Shown piece after piece: positions 47,535-55,771 of a stretch of 64,000 nucleotides of DNA; the first letter of the stretch is position 1, and each line of letters begins with the position of its first letter. Where the stretch lies: positions 1 through 64,000 of the forward strand of contig NZ_LPUX01000047.1 in the NCBI RefSeq assembly GCF_001651865.1, read 5' to 3'. The notes beneath the pieces were generated by a model. The model had not been told where the DNA came from. It was given only the letters and a program-made list of their open reading frames with translations, and did not search any database. This DNA comes from Sinorhizobium glycinis. Its GTDB lineage: Bacteria > Pseudomonadota > Alphaproteobacteria > Rhizobiales > Rhizobiaceae. The position numbers and the translations under genes are program-made.

Positions 47535-48329
47535 TCAAAGCCTCTTCAGAAAGCCGTCCGGCGCAACCGTGACCATCAGCTTGTTCTGAACCGACCTGTC
47601 GATCTCGAATTCCGGATGGGATTCCAGATATTCATGCACCGCGGTCTTCGGGTTGTCGCCGACATCCCAGGGGCGGTCTTCGAAGAAGCCGGCCGGCAGG
47701 TCTTCGACCAGCGTGTCGAAGACCACGCAATAGCAGCCGGACGTCACCAAAGGCGCATAGGCTTCCAGTTCGGCAAGCACATGCGCGTGGGTGTGCATGG
47801 AATCGAGGCAGACCATGACGCGCTTGTAGCCCGCCGATGCCTCGCGGACCTGCTTCACGATCTCGGGATCGATGGCCGAGCCCTGGAACATCTCAATGCG
47901 GCTTGCCATCGGGTGGCTTTCGATCGCTGCCCGGTTGTGGGCACGAATATCGATGTCGATGCCGATCACCTTGCGCTTGGATTGGCTGGGGTCGAACGAA
48001 ACGCCCGCTTCGATCGCGTCGCACATGTCGAGCATGGCGAGCAGCGAGGCACTCAGGATCAGCGAGCCGCCATGGGCGATGCCGGTTTCGATGACCAGGT
48101 CGGGACGTGTCGCCCAGATCAGTTCCTGCATCGCCATGATATCCTGCGGATATTGGATGATCGGGCGGCCGAGCCAGTCGAAATTATAGACGTAGCGCTT
48201 CGCCATCGAGGCTTCTCGCCACTGATCGGAGAGCGCCTGGAAGTCGCCGTCGCGGCCATAGGCGTCGATCGAGGCCGCCCGTTCGGAGCGGAAGTGTTCG
48301 ATAGGGTCCATGTCGGGTCCTGTCTTCAT
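47535..48329 (-). CDS. CmcI-family (cephalosporin hydroxylase-like) methyltransferase
   Basis: 264 aa; a second ATG at 48311 has a better ribosome site (AGGA), whereas ATG 48329 overlaps the upstream gene stop. Rossmann methyltransferase core: LVIETGIAHGGSLILSASLL, KVIGIDIDIRAHN, MVCLDSMHTHAHVLAELEAY and a C-terminal WDVGDNPKTAVHEYL. Relatives include rhamnosyl O-methyltransferases and CmcI. In this cluster, O-methylation of the sugar is the likely role. Converges with the C-methyltransferase across repeat A. Confidence 0.8.
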   Translation of the reverse strand: MKTGPDMDPIEHFRSERAASIDAYGRDGDFQALSDQWREASMAKRYVYNFDWLGRPIIQYPQDIMAMQELIWATRPDLVIETGIAHGGSLILSASLLAMLDMCDAIEAGVSFDPSQSKRKVIGIDIDIRAHNRAAIESHPMASRIEMFQGSAIDPEIVKQVREASAGYKRVMVCLDSMHTHAHVLAELEAYAPLVTSGCYCVVFDTLVEDLPAGFFEDRPWDVGDNPKTAVHEYLESHPEFEIDRSVQNKLMVTVAPDGFLKRL

Positions 48330-49156
48330 GTGGAAGGCCGCGGATCGAGATTGAAACCCGATCCGCTCATGCCCAGGATTTCAGAGATGCGCTCTAGCAC
48401 AGGTGTGGCGGCAAAGGCGAACTCGTCTTTCACCCTGTCGACCGAAATCGGCGCGAGAGAGACCGTCGGGGCAGGGTCATTCACGCCCACCGAGCATTGC
48501 GCCCGCGACTGAATTGCCGCGCACCAGTCCGCGTGGCTGGTCTGCCTGCCGCTCGCCACGTTGTAGACCGAATGCCGGCCCTGCTCTGCGATCCTGAGCA
48601 GCAGATCGACGGCGTCATCGATCCAGATATAGTCCTTGGCTGACTGGAGCGCCGTCTGAAGCTGGATATGCCCCGCCTTCGCCTCCCGGCACAGCGCCCC
48701 GAGGAACGTATCCGCCTCTGCCTCGTCGGGTCCGACGACGTTGGACAGGCGGGCCACCCTCACGTTTTCGCGTCCAGAGGCCAGGCAGATCGCCTCCCCC
48801 GTCAACTTGGAGAGATTATAGAGGTCCGAGGGATTGAGCGGCGACGCCGACAGATTGGCAGTCTCGCGCGTGTCCTGACCGTTGGCATAGACCCTGGTCG
48901 ACGAAAGATAGAGGAAGGAGGAAAACGCGTTCTGGCGCAGGATATCGGCCGCGAGCGAAACGTGAGCCTCGATCGTGTCGAACGGCCGGGTACGAAAGTC
49001 GGCGGTGAGGCCGATGGCGTAGATGACATGGCCGAGGTCCCGACCGGCGAGCGGCAGGTCGGCCCGGGCGGGCACATGGACGACCTGCCCGAGTTCCCGC
49101 AGGCGGCGAACCAGGTTGCGTCCAATGAAGCCGGAGCCGCCGAGAACCGTGTACAT
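48326..49156 (-). CDS. NAD-dependent epimerase/reductase of sugar nucleotide
   Basis: 276 aa from ATG 49156 (overlaps the upstream stop as ATGA). Short-chain dehydrogenase start YTVLGGSGFIGRNLVRRL, IYAIGLTADFRTRPFD, SSTRVYANGQDT and catalytic YNLSKLTGEAI (YxxxK). Probably the 4-ketoreductase that finishes the CDP-6-deoxysugar. Middle gene of a leftward trio acyltransferase-reductase-CmcI with four-base overlaps at both ends. Confidence 0.82.
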   Translation of the reverse strand: MYTVLGGSGFIGRNLVRRLRELGQVVHVPARADLPLAGRDLGHVIYAIGLTADFRTRPFDTIEAHVSLAADILRQNAFSSFLYLSSTRVYANGQDTRETANLSASPLNPSDLYNLSKLTGEAICLASGRENVRVARLSNVVGPDEAEADTFLGALCREAKAGHIQLQTALQSAKDYIWIDDAVDLLLRIAEQGRHSVYNVASGRQTSHADWCAAIQSRAQCSVGVNDPAPTVSLAPISVDRVKDEFAFAATPVLERISEILGMSGSGFNLDPRPST

Positions 49157-49641
49157 CACGACCTCTCGCCGAGCCGCCGCAGCGGATTGCCGCCGCAGAT
49201 CGTGTAGGCATCGACGTCGCCGCGCACGATCGAGCCTGCGGCGATGACACAACCTTTCCGAAGGATGGCGCCATCGAGGATCACCGAATTCGCCCCGATC
49301 CAGACGTCCTCCTCTATGACGATGCCGCCGCGGCTTGGCTGGAAGCCCTGTTCGCGGATCAGATCCTTGTCCTTGAAGGCGTGATTGACCGGAGCAAAGG
49401 TGCAGTTGGCGGCGATCAGGACATTGTCGGCGATGCGAATGCCGTTGCCGGTATAGAAGACGCAGCCGCTGTTGACATAGCAGAAGCGGCCGATCTCGAG
49501 GTCGCCCGAGCCGCCGGCCGGCTTGACCTTGACGAAACTGTCGATGACGGAGGCTTCGCCAACAACGATCCGGCTGCCGCGAACGGAATCCTCGATGTCT
49601 GAGAGCGGGCTGATCCTCGCTGTCGGGTGCAGGTCGATCAT
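49156..49641 (-). CDS. hexapeptide-repeat acyltransferase
   Basis: 161 aa left-handed beta-helix protein: repeated hexapeptides (IVVGEASVIDSFV, IADNVLIAANCTFAPVNHAF, IVIEEDVWIGANSVILDGA) and the acyl-CoA loop His in PVNHAF. The terminal GGNPLRRLG is typical of sugar O-acetyltransferases. First gene of the leftward trio and divergent from the rfbC-like epimerase (105 bp). Probably acetylates the cluster's sugar. Confidence 0.85.
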   Translation of the reverse strand: MIDLHPTARISPLSDIEDSVRGSRIVVGEASVIDSFVKVKPAGGSGDLEIGRFCYVNSGCVFYTGNGIRIADNVLIAANCTFAPVNHAFKDKDLIREQGFQPSRGGIVIEEDVWIGANSVILDGAILRKGCVIAAGSIVRGDVDAYTICGGNPLRRLGERS

Positions 49642-49745
49642 GGGGGCTCCAATGTCGTTCGGCCCTCTTTTCCAGTTAGCGCTTGCCGCGTCAACGCTGG
49701 ATCGTGCATGAAGCGGCTCGGGAATTGCTATCCTCGAGGAAAGTC

Positions 49746-50279
49746 ATGTCGCGCTTCAATCGCCTCTCCACGCCGCTTCCGGGCCTGATCGTCATCGAGC
49801 GTAAGCAGGTTGGCGACGGGCGCGGCTTCTTCTCCCGCTTCTTCTGCCGCGACGAATTGGGCGATTTCGGAGGTGACGGCTCCATCGCGCAGATCAACCA
49901 CACCTTGACGCGCATCAAGGGAGCGATCCGCGGCATGCACTTCCAGGGGCCGCCGCATGATGAAACAAAGTTCGTCTCGTGCCTGTCGGGCGCCGTTTTC
50001 GACGTAGCTGTCGACATCAGGCCGGACTCGCCCACCTATCTCCAGTGGCACGGCGAAATCCTGAGCGCCGAGAACGCCCGCTCTATGATGATCCCCGGCG
50101 GCTTCGCGCATGGCTTCCAGACGCTGACAGAGGAATGCGAACTTATCTACCTACACGACAAACCTTACGCTCCAGGCGCGGAAGGCGGGCTCAACCCGCT
50201 GGATCCCCGCCTCGCCATCAAGTGGCCGCTCGAAGTAGCGCAGATGTCGGAGCGCGATCGCAATTTTAATTTGCTTTAA
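49746..50279 (+). CDS. rfbC: dTDP-4-dehydrorhamnose 3,5-epimerase family protein
   Basis: 177 aa from ATG 49746. RmlC cupin fold: RGFFSRFFCRDEL, NHTLTRIKGAIRGMHFQ with the catalytic His, VDIRPDSPTYLQWHGE, and IPGGFAHGFQTLTEECELIY. In RmlC the ...YKxxxxY region supplies the Tyr acid; here YLHDKPYAPGAEGG fits. As there is no dTDP-glucose gene here, it more likely epimerises the CDP-4-keto sugar at C3 or C5. Followed by repeat B. Confidence 0.85.
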   Translation: MSRFNRLSTPLPGLIVIERKQVGDGRGFFSRFFCRDELGDFGGDGSIAQINHTLTRIKGAIRGMHFQGPPHDETKFVSCLSGAVFDVAVDIRPDSPTYLQWHGEILSAENARSMMIPGGFAHGFQTLTEECELIYLHDKPYAPGAEGGLNPLDPRLAIKWPLEVAQMSERDRNFNLL

Positions 50280-50296
50280 CGGAAAGCGGTGTCGAT

Positions 50297-50473
50297 ACCC
50301 CCCTCTGCCCTGCCGGGCATCTCCCCCACAAGGGTGGAGATTGGCAAGCTGCTGAGCTTCCCCTTCATCTGCTCGAAACGTCAACCTCGATGCGGAAAGT
50401 AGTAGTGGTGCACAGCGGTGCTTCCCTAATCTCCCTCCTTGTGGGGGAGATGCCCGGCAGGGCAGAGGGGGGT
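50297..50473. repeat. composite inverted-repeat element, copy B
   Basis: Units 50297-50341 and 50429-50473 are the same about 44-base sequence in opposite directions, as in copy A at 47301-47477, and the total length is the same (177 bases). One unit has a single base change (AAGGGTGG for AAGGGGGG). The two copies bracket 2.8 kb of sugar genes. Confidence 0.8.
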
Positions 50474-50488
50474 GCCACTGCCCCGCTC

Positions 50489-51244
50489 TCACGCCGTCTT
50501 CCTCCGGAAGCCCTTGCTCGCAACCATCAAGTTGCGGGTGTAGTCCTCGCCGATGCGGCCCGCGACGAGGTCGGCCGACGACAGCCGCTCGACCACGCGT
50601 CCCGCCTGCATTACGGCCAGGCGGTCGCACATATGGGTGACGACGCCGAGGTCATGGCTGACCATGAGGAAGGTCAGCTTGCGGTCGCGGCGGACCTGTT
50701 CGAGGAGGTTTAGCACTTCCGCCTGCACCGAGGCATCGAGGGCGGAGGTCGGCTCGTCGAGCAGCAGGATCGACGGTTCGAGGATCAGCGCCCGGGCAAT
50801 CGCGACACGCTGGCGCTGGCCGCCGGAAAGCTGATGCGGATACCGGAAGCGAAAGCCGGAGCCGAGACCCACTTCGTCGAGTGCCTTCAAAATGCGGCGC
50901 TCGCCGTCGCCGATGCCGTGGATCGCCAGCGGCTCCATCAGCTGCCGGTCGATGGTCTGGCGCGGATGCAGCGAACCATAGGGGTCCTGAAACACCATCT
51001 GGACGGCGCGATAGAACGCCTTTTCGCGCCGCGAGCCGCGAAGTTCGCGCCCCAGGACGTGGATGGCACCCTCGCTGGCCGGGGCAAGCCCGGCGATGGC
51101 CCTGAGCAGCGTTGACTTCCCCGAACCGGATTCGCCGACGAGACCGAAGGACTCGCCGGCCCCGATCTCTACGCTGGCGGTATCGAGCGCCCGGAAATCG
51201 TCATAGACGACGCTGAGGTTTTCAACGGAAACGACCCCTGTCAT
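50489..51244 (-). CDS. peptide ABC transporter ATPase (DppF/OppF type)
   Basis: 251 aa from ATG 51244, overlapping the upstream stop (ATGA). Walker A GESGSGKST, VFQDPYGSLHPRQT, signature LSGGQRQRVAIARAL, Walker B LLLDEPTSALD, H-loop VSHDLGVV. Second ATPase of a leftward six-gene peptide importer. Shorter than classical DppF, lacking part of the C-terminal extension. Confidence 0.9.
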   Translation of the reverse strand: MTGVVSVENLSVVYDDFRALDTASVEIGAGESFGLVGESGSGKSTLLRAIAGLAPASEGAIHVLGRELRGSRREKAFYRAVQMVFQDPYGSLHPRQTIDRQLMEPLAIHGIGDGERRILKALDEVGLGSGFRFRYPHQLSGGQRQRVAIARALILEPSILLLDEPTSALDASVQAEVLNLLEQVRRDRKLTFLMVSHDLGVVTHMCDRLAVMQAGRVVERLSSADLVAGRIGEDYTRNLMVASKGFRRKTA

Positions 51245-52074
51245 AGCGCCCACTCCGGCTTGCGGTCGAGGACCGGCAAGGGATGGCGATCGGCGCCGAT
51301 CACCGGCATGCAGTTCAAGAGCCCCTGGGTATAGGGATGCCTGGCATTGGCGAGGTCCGAAGCGGCGATTTCCTCGACGATCCTGCCGGCATACATGACG
51401 AGCACCCGATCGCAGAAGGACGAGACGAGCCGCAGATCGTGCGAGACGAAGATCAGCCCCATGCCGCGCTCGGCAACCAGCCTGTCGAGGATCGACAGCA
51501 CCTCGAGCTGCACCGTCACGTCGAGCGCCGAGGTCGGCTCGTCGGCAATCAAGAGCTCCGGGCCGGCGACCAGCATCATGGCGATCATCGCCCGCTGGCC
51601 CATGCCGCCCGAGACCTCGTGCGGGTAGAGATCGAAGACGCGGGCCGGATCGCGGATCTGCACGGCCGCCAGCATGTCGAGGGCCCGCTTGCGGGCCTCC
51701 GCACGGCCGACCTTCTCATGGCGCCACAAGGTTTCGACGATCTGCTTGCCGATGCTCATCACCGGGTTCAACGAGTATTTCGGATCCTGCAGGATCATGG
51801 CGATGCGTTTGCCGCGAAGATCGCGCCGCAGCTTTGGTGGGGCGGAAAGCAGGTCGATGCCATCGAAGGCGAGCCGCTTCGCGGTCACTTGCGCATGGGG
51901 CGGCGTCAAGCCCATGATGGCCCTGCCCGTCTGCGACTTGCCGGAACCGCTCTCGCCGACGATGCCGAGGCGTTCGCGTCCGAGGGTAAACGAAACACCG
52001 CGTACCGCCTCAACGACACCAGTGCGGGTCGGAAAGCTGACGCGGAGATCCTCGACCGTCAACAGAGCGCTCAC
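51241..52074 (-). CDS. peptide ABC transporter ATPase (DppD/OppD type)
   Basis: 277 aa from a GTG at 52074 that overlaps the upstream permease stop. Walker A GESGSGKSQ (Ser-Gln in place of Ser-Thr, as is common in this subfamily), LQDPKYSLNPVMSI, signature VSGGMGQRAMIAMML, Walker B LLIADEPTSALD. C-terminal HPYTQGLLNCMPVIG is the oligopeptide-transporter extension, shortened and without the usual iron-sulphur cysteine cluster. Confidence 0.9.
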   Translation of the reverse strand: MSALLTVEDLRVSFPTRTGVVEAVRGVSFTLGRERLGIVGESGSGKSQTGRAIMGLTPPHAQVTAKRLAFDGIDLLSAPPKLRRDLRGKRIAMILQDPKYSLNPVMSIGKQIVETLWRHEKVGRAEARKRALDMLAAVQIRDPARVFDLYPHEVSGGMGQRAMIAMMLVAGPELLIADEPTSALDVTVQLEVLSILDRLVAERGMGLIFVSHDLRLVSSFCDRVLVMYAGRIVEEIAASDLANARHPYTQGLLNCMPVIGADRHPLPVLDRKPEWAL

Positions 52075-53003
52075 TGGCCACTCTCCCGCGGATCGAGCGC
52101 ATCGCGCAAGCCATCACCGAGCAGGTTGAAGCCGAGGCTGACGATCAGGATGGCGATGCCCGGCATGGTCGCGACCCACCATTGATCGAGGATGAAGCGA
52201 CGGCCGGAGGCGATCATCGCACCCCATTCGGGCAGCGGCGGCTGCGCCCCGAGGCCGAGGAAACCGAGGCCCGCTGCCGTCAGGATGATGCCGGCCATGT
52301 CGAGGGTCACGCGCACGATCAGCGACGACATGCACATCGGCACGACGTGGCGGAAGACGATGCGCGCCGGCGACGCGCCCATCAGGCGCACGGCGGCGAT
52401 ATAGTCGGAATTGCGCACCGTCAGCGTCTCAGCGCGGGCGATCCGCGCATAGGGCGGCCAGGAGGTGACCGCGATGGCGATGACGGCGTTTTCGATGCCG
52501 GGACCGAGCGCCGCGACGAAGGCGAGCGCCAACACGAGCTTCGGAAAGGCGAGGAAGATATCGGTGATGCGCATCAGGATCGCGTCGAGCCAGCCGCCGG
52601 CATAGCCGGCAACGGCGCCGACGATCAGCCCCACCGGCGCCGCGATGATGGCAACCAGGACGACGACGGCGAGCGTCAGCCGGGAGCCGTGGATGAGCCG
52701 CGACAGGATGTCCCTGCCCTGGTCGTCGGTGCCGAGCAGGTATCCCTCGCTGCCGGGCGGCAGGAGCCGCGCCCCGGCGAGATTGCCGATCACCGGCGAA
52801 TGCGGCGCGAGCAGATCGGCAAATGCGGCGACGAAGCATAGGCCCAGGAGAATGAGCAGGCCGACCACCGCGAGGCGGTTCGCCGAAAAGCGGCGCCAGG
52901 TCATGTAGGCGCGGCCGAGGCGCGCCTGCAGCCGCGATTGCGGCCGGTCGGAGAGCAGCCATTCGCGGCGCGTCATCGGGCGTGTTTCCGTGGCAAGGCT
53001 CAT
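52071..53003 (-). CDS. peptide ABC transporter permease (DppC type)
   Basis: 310 aa. N-terminal cytosolic stretch, first helix LAVVGLLILLGLCFVAAFAD, then the periplasmic GTDDQGRDILSRLIHGSR typical of DppC proteins and the EAA loop region (YIAAVRLMGASPARIVFRHV). Six helices. Overlaps both neighbours by four bases. Confidence 0.92.
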   Translation of the reverse strand: MSLATETRPMTRREWLLSDRPQSRLQARLGRAYMTWRRFSANRLAVVGLLILLGLCFVAAFADLLAPHSPVIGNLAGARLLPPGSEGYLLGTDDQGRDILSRLIHGSRLTLAVVVLVAIIAAPVGLIVGAVAGYAGGWLDAILMRITDIFLAFPKLVLALAFVAALGPGIENAVIAIAVTSWPPYARIARAETLTVRNSDYIAAVRLMGASPARIVFRHVVPMCMSSLIVRVTLDMAGIILTAAGLGFLGLGAQPPLPEWGAMIASGRRFILDQWWVATMPGIAILIVSLGFNLLGDGLRDALDPRESGQ

Positions 53004-54061
53004 CGGGCGCGCGTCCTCGGGTCAAGCGTCCGGTAGAGAAGATCGGACAGGAGATTGATGCCGATAAATACCGAACCGATGACGATGGTGCCGCCGAGCA
53101 CGGCGTTCATGTCGGCATTCTGCAGCGAATTGGTGATGTAGAGGCCGAGCCCCGGCCAGGAGAAGACCGTCTCCGTCAGCACCGAGCCCTCGAGCAATCC
53201 GGCATAGGAAAGCGCGATCACGGTGACCAGCGGCACGGCCGCGTTGCGCAGCGCATGGCCCCAGATGATCCGCGCCTCGGAAAGCCCCTTGGCGCGAGCC
53301 GCCACGATATATTCTTGCTGCAGTTCGTTCAGCATGAAGCTGCGGGTCATGCGGCTGATATAGGCGAGCGAAAAGTAGCCGAGCAGCGAGGCGGGCAGGA
53401 TGATGTGACGAAAGACGTCGCGGAACACGTCCCATTGCCGCTGCCAGAGCGCGTCGACGAGGTAGAAACCGGTGATCGGCGAGAAGGTGTATTCGTAAAC
53501 GATGTCGATGCGGCCGGGATAGGCGACCCATTTCAGGCGCGCGTAGAAGACGAGGAGCGCCAGGAGCGCCAGCCAGAAGATCGGCACCGAATAGCCGACG
53601 AGGCCGATGACGCGGACGATCTGGTCGGCGATGCTGCCGCGTTTGACCGCGGCAAGCACGCCGAGCGGCACGCCGATCAAGGCACCGATCAGCGTTCCGA
53701 GCGTCGCAAGCTCGATTGTCGCGGGAAAGACGCGGCGGATGTCGGTCATCACCGCATTGGTCGTCAGCACCGAAACGCCGAAGTCACCGGAGAGCGCCTG
53801 GCGGCAGTAGATGAAGAATTGCTGATACAGCGGCAGGTTGAGACCCATCGCCTCGCGCGTCCGTTCGACGACATGCGCCGGCGCCCGGTCGCCGAGAACG
53901 GCGAGCACCGGATCGATCGGGATCACCCGGCCGATGAAGAAGGTAACGGCCAGGAGACCGATATAGGTGGTCGCCACCACAACGAGAAACTGCAGCGCCG
54001 CGGCCACGGCCTTTCGGGAACGGGCGCGCCGGCGCCCGCTCAAGTATTCTGTTCCGCTCAT
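53000..54061 (-). CDS. peptide ABC transporter permease (DppB type)
   Basis: 353 aa from ATG 54061; a TTG at 54067 is better spaced from AAAGGG and would add two residues. Six helices. DppB-type signatures: FFIGRVIPIDPVLAVLGDRA, YCRQALSGDFGVSVLTTNAV and the EAA loop YIVAARAKGLSEARIIWGHA. Basic N-terminus of about 20 residues (SGRRRARSRKA). Lies 22 bp after the binding-protein gene. Confidence 0.92.
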   Translation of the reverse strand: MSGTEYLSGRRRARSRKAVAAALQFLVVVATTYIGLLAVTFFIGRVIPIDPVLAVLGDRAPAHVVERTREAMGLNLPLYQQFFIYCRQALSGDFGVSVLTTNAVMTDIRRVFPATIELATLGTLIGALIGVPLGVLAAVKRGSIADQIVRVIGLVGYSVPIFWLALLALLVFYARLKWVAYPGRIDIVYEYTFSPITGFYLVDALWQRQWDVFRDVFRHIILPASLLGYFSLAYISRMTRSFMLNELQQEYIVAARAKGLSEARIIWGHALRNAAVPLVTVIALSYAGLLEGSVLTETVFSWPGLGLYITNSLQNADMNAVLGGTIVIGSVFIGINLLSDLLYRTLDPRTRAR

Positions 54062-54083
54062 GCTCAAGGGAACGCCCTTTCGA

Positions 54084-55724
54084 CTATTCCTTGGAGACGT
54101 TCCAGACGTAGTTGGTGTCGAAACTCGGACCCAGCTTGAAGCCCTTCAAGTTGCCTCGAAGACCGGCGACCTCCGTCTGCTGGAAGATGATGACGAAGGG
54201 GCTGTCGTCGAGAACGCTCTTCTGCAGTTCCTTGTAGATTTCCGCACGCTTGGCGCTGTCGCGCTCCAGAAGCGCTTCCTTGGTCTTCTTGCTCAGTTCC
54301 GGAACGTCCCAGGCATTGCGCCAGGCGAGCGTCTTGTTTGTGCCCGCGTCGGAATTGTCCGGATTGTTGGTGAAGGTATCGGCGTTCGAGTGTGGATCGA
54401 AATAATCCATGCCCCACTGGCCGATATACATGTCGTGATTGCGGGCGCGGTATTTGGTAAGCGTCTGCTTGCCGTCACCCGGAATGATTTCGAGTTTCAC
54501 GCCCGCCTGCCCCAGCGTCTGCTGGAAGGATTCGGCAATGCCGGTGGACGGCTGGGTATTGCGCACATCCATGGTTACGGTGAACCCGTCCGGATAGCCG
54601 GCTTTCGCCAGCAGTTCCTTCGCCTTGGCGACGTCGAACGTATAGGGGTTCTCGTTCAACGCGCCAAGAACGCCCTTCGGCAGGAAGCTCTGGTGGATCT
54701 CGCCGATTCCCTTGATCAGGGTGGCGCCGATGGCGTCATAGTCGACCAGATATTTGAACGCCTCCTGGACCTCCGGCTTGGCCAGCTTCTCGTTCTTCTC
54801 ATTGAGGCTGATGTACCAGACCGTGCCCTTCGCGGCACTGGTTGTCGCCAGATCGCCATTCTTGGAAACGGCTTCGTAGTCGCCCGGCTCGAGATTGCGA
54901 GCCACATCGATATCGCCGGCTTCGAGCGCCAGCCGCTGGCCCGAGCTTTCCTTCATGTGCCGGTAGATGACCCGGGCGAGCTTCGCCGGCTCGCCATAGT
55001 AGTTGTCGTTCCGCTCCAGGGCGACGACTTCGTTCGCCCGCCACTCCCGCAACTTGAACGGCCCCGAGCCGGCATAGCCGGTCTTCAGCCATTCATTGCC
55101 GAAGTCATTATCGTACTTGTATTTGTCGTCAGGCGTCATCGGCTTGACGTGCTCGAGCACCAGCTTCTTGTCGACAACCATGGCGACGGTTGCTGTCAGG
55201 CAGTTCAACACGAAGCTTGGCGCGTAGGGTTGGTCGACGGTGAAGACGAAGGTTTGCGCGTCCGTCGCCTTGGCCTTCTCGGTGACATTGTCGCCGTTGA
55301 GCCCGAACTGGGTGAGGATGAAGGCCGGACTCTTGTCGAGCTTGACGGCGCGCTCGAAGGAATAGGCGACGTCCTCGGCGGTGATCGGATTTCCGGAGGC
55401 AAACTTCATCCCCTGCTTCAGCTTGAACGTATAGGTGAGGCCATCGTCGGAAACCGTCCAGCTTTCGGCAAGATCGCCGACGACCTTGGACGTGTCGTTG
55501 AGGTCGAGGCGGACGAGCAGACTGTAGGTATTGCTGGTCACCTCTGCGGTCGAAAGCTCGAAGGCTTCGCCCGGGTCCATGGTGATGATGTCGTCGAACG
55601 CGAAGCCCTCCACCAGCGTGTCCTTCGGCGTTTCTGCAAATACCGGTTGTGCGGCCCCCATCGCGAGCGCAAGCGCCGCGGAAGCAGTCAGAAGTCGAAA
55701 ACGTCCATTGAGCTTATGCATCAT
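54084..55724 (-). CDS. peptide ABC transporter substrate-binding protein
   Basis: 546 aa. Signal peptide about 30 residues, cut near PVFAETPKD. SBP_bac_5 family: LAESWTVSDDGLTYTFKLKQ, FASGNPITAEDVAYSFERAV, TGYAGSGPFKLREWRANEVV and HDMYIGQWGMDYFDPHSNAD. Binds di- or oligopeptides, or another ligand of this broad family, in the periplasm. Second gene of the operon after the dipeptidase, followed by two permeases and two ATPases. Confidence 0.92.
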   Translation of the reverse strand: MMHKLNGRFRLLTASAALALAMGAAQPVFAETPKDTLVEGFAFDDIITMDPGEAFELSTAEVTSNTYSLLVRLDLNDTSKVVGDLAESWTVSDDGLTYTFKLKQGMKFASGNPITAEDVAYSFERAVKLDKSPAFILTQFGLNGDNVTEKAKATDAQTFVFTVDQPYAPSFVLNCLTATVAMVVDKKLVLEHVKPMTPDDKYKYDNDFGNEWLKTGYAGSGPFKLREWRANEVVALERNDNYYGEPAKLARVIYRHMKESSGQRLALEAGDIDVARNLEPGDYEAVSKNGDLATTSAAKGTVWYISLNEKNEKLAKPEVQEAFKYLVDYDAIGATLIKGIGEIHQSFLPKGVLGALNENPYTFDVAKAKELLAKAGYPDGFTVTMDVRNTQPSTGIAESFQQTLGQAGVKLEIIPGDGKQTLTKYRARNHDMYIGQWGMDYFDPHSNADTFTNNPDNSDAGTNKTLAWRNAWDVPELSKKTKEALLERDSAKRAEIYKELQKSVLDDSPFVIIFQQTEVAGLRGNLKGFKLGPSFDTNYVWNVSKE

Positions 55725-55771
55725 TTTGCGCTTCCCTTTGTCTAGCCCTTGTCGGGCTCTTCTTCATGGGA

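Noticed and set aside
47301-50473. Repeats as a CRISPR array or insertion-sequence ends
   Set aside because: Units occur in two inverted pairs with no regular spacers and no transposase gene between.
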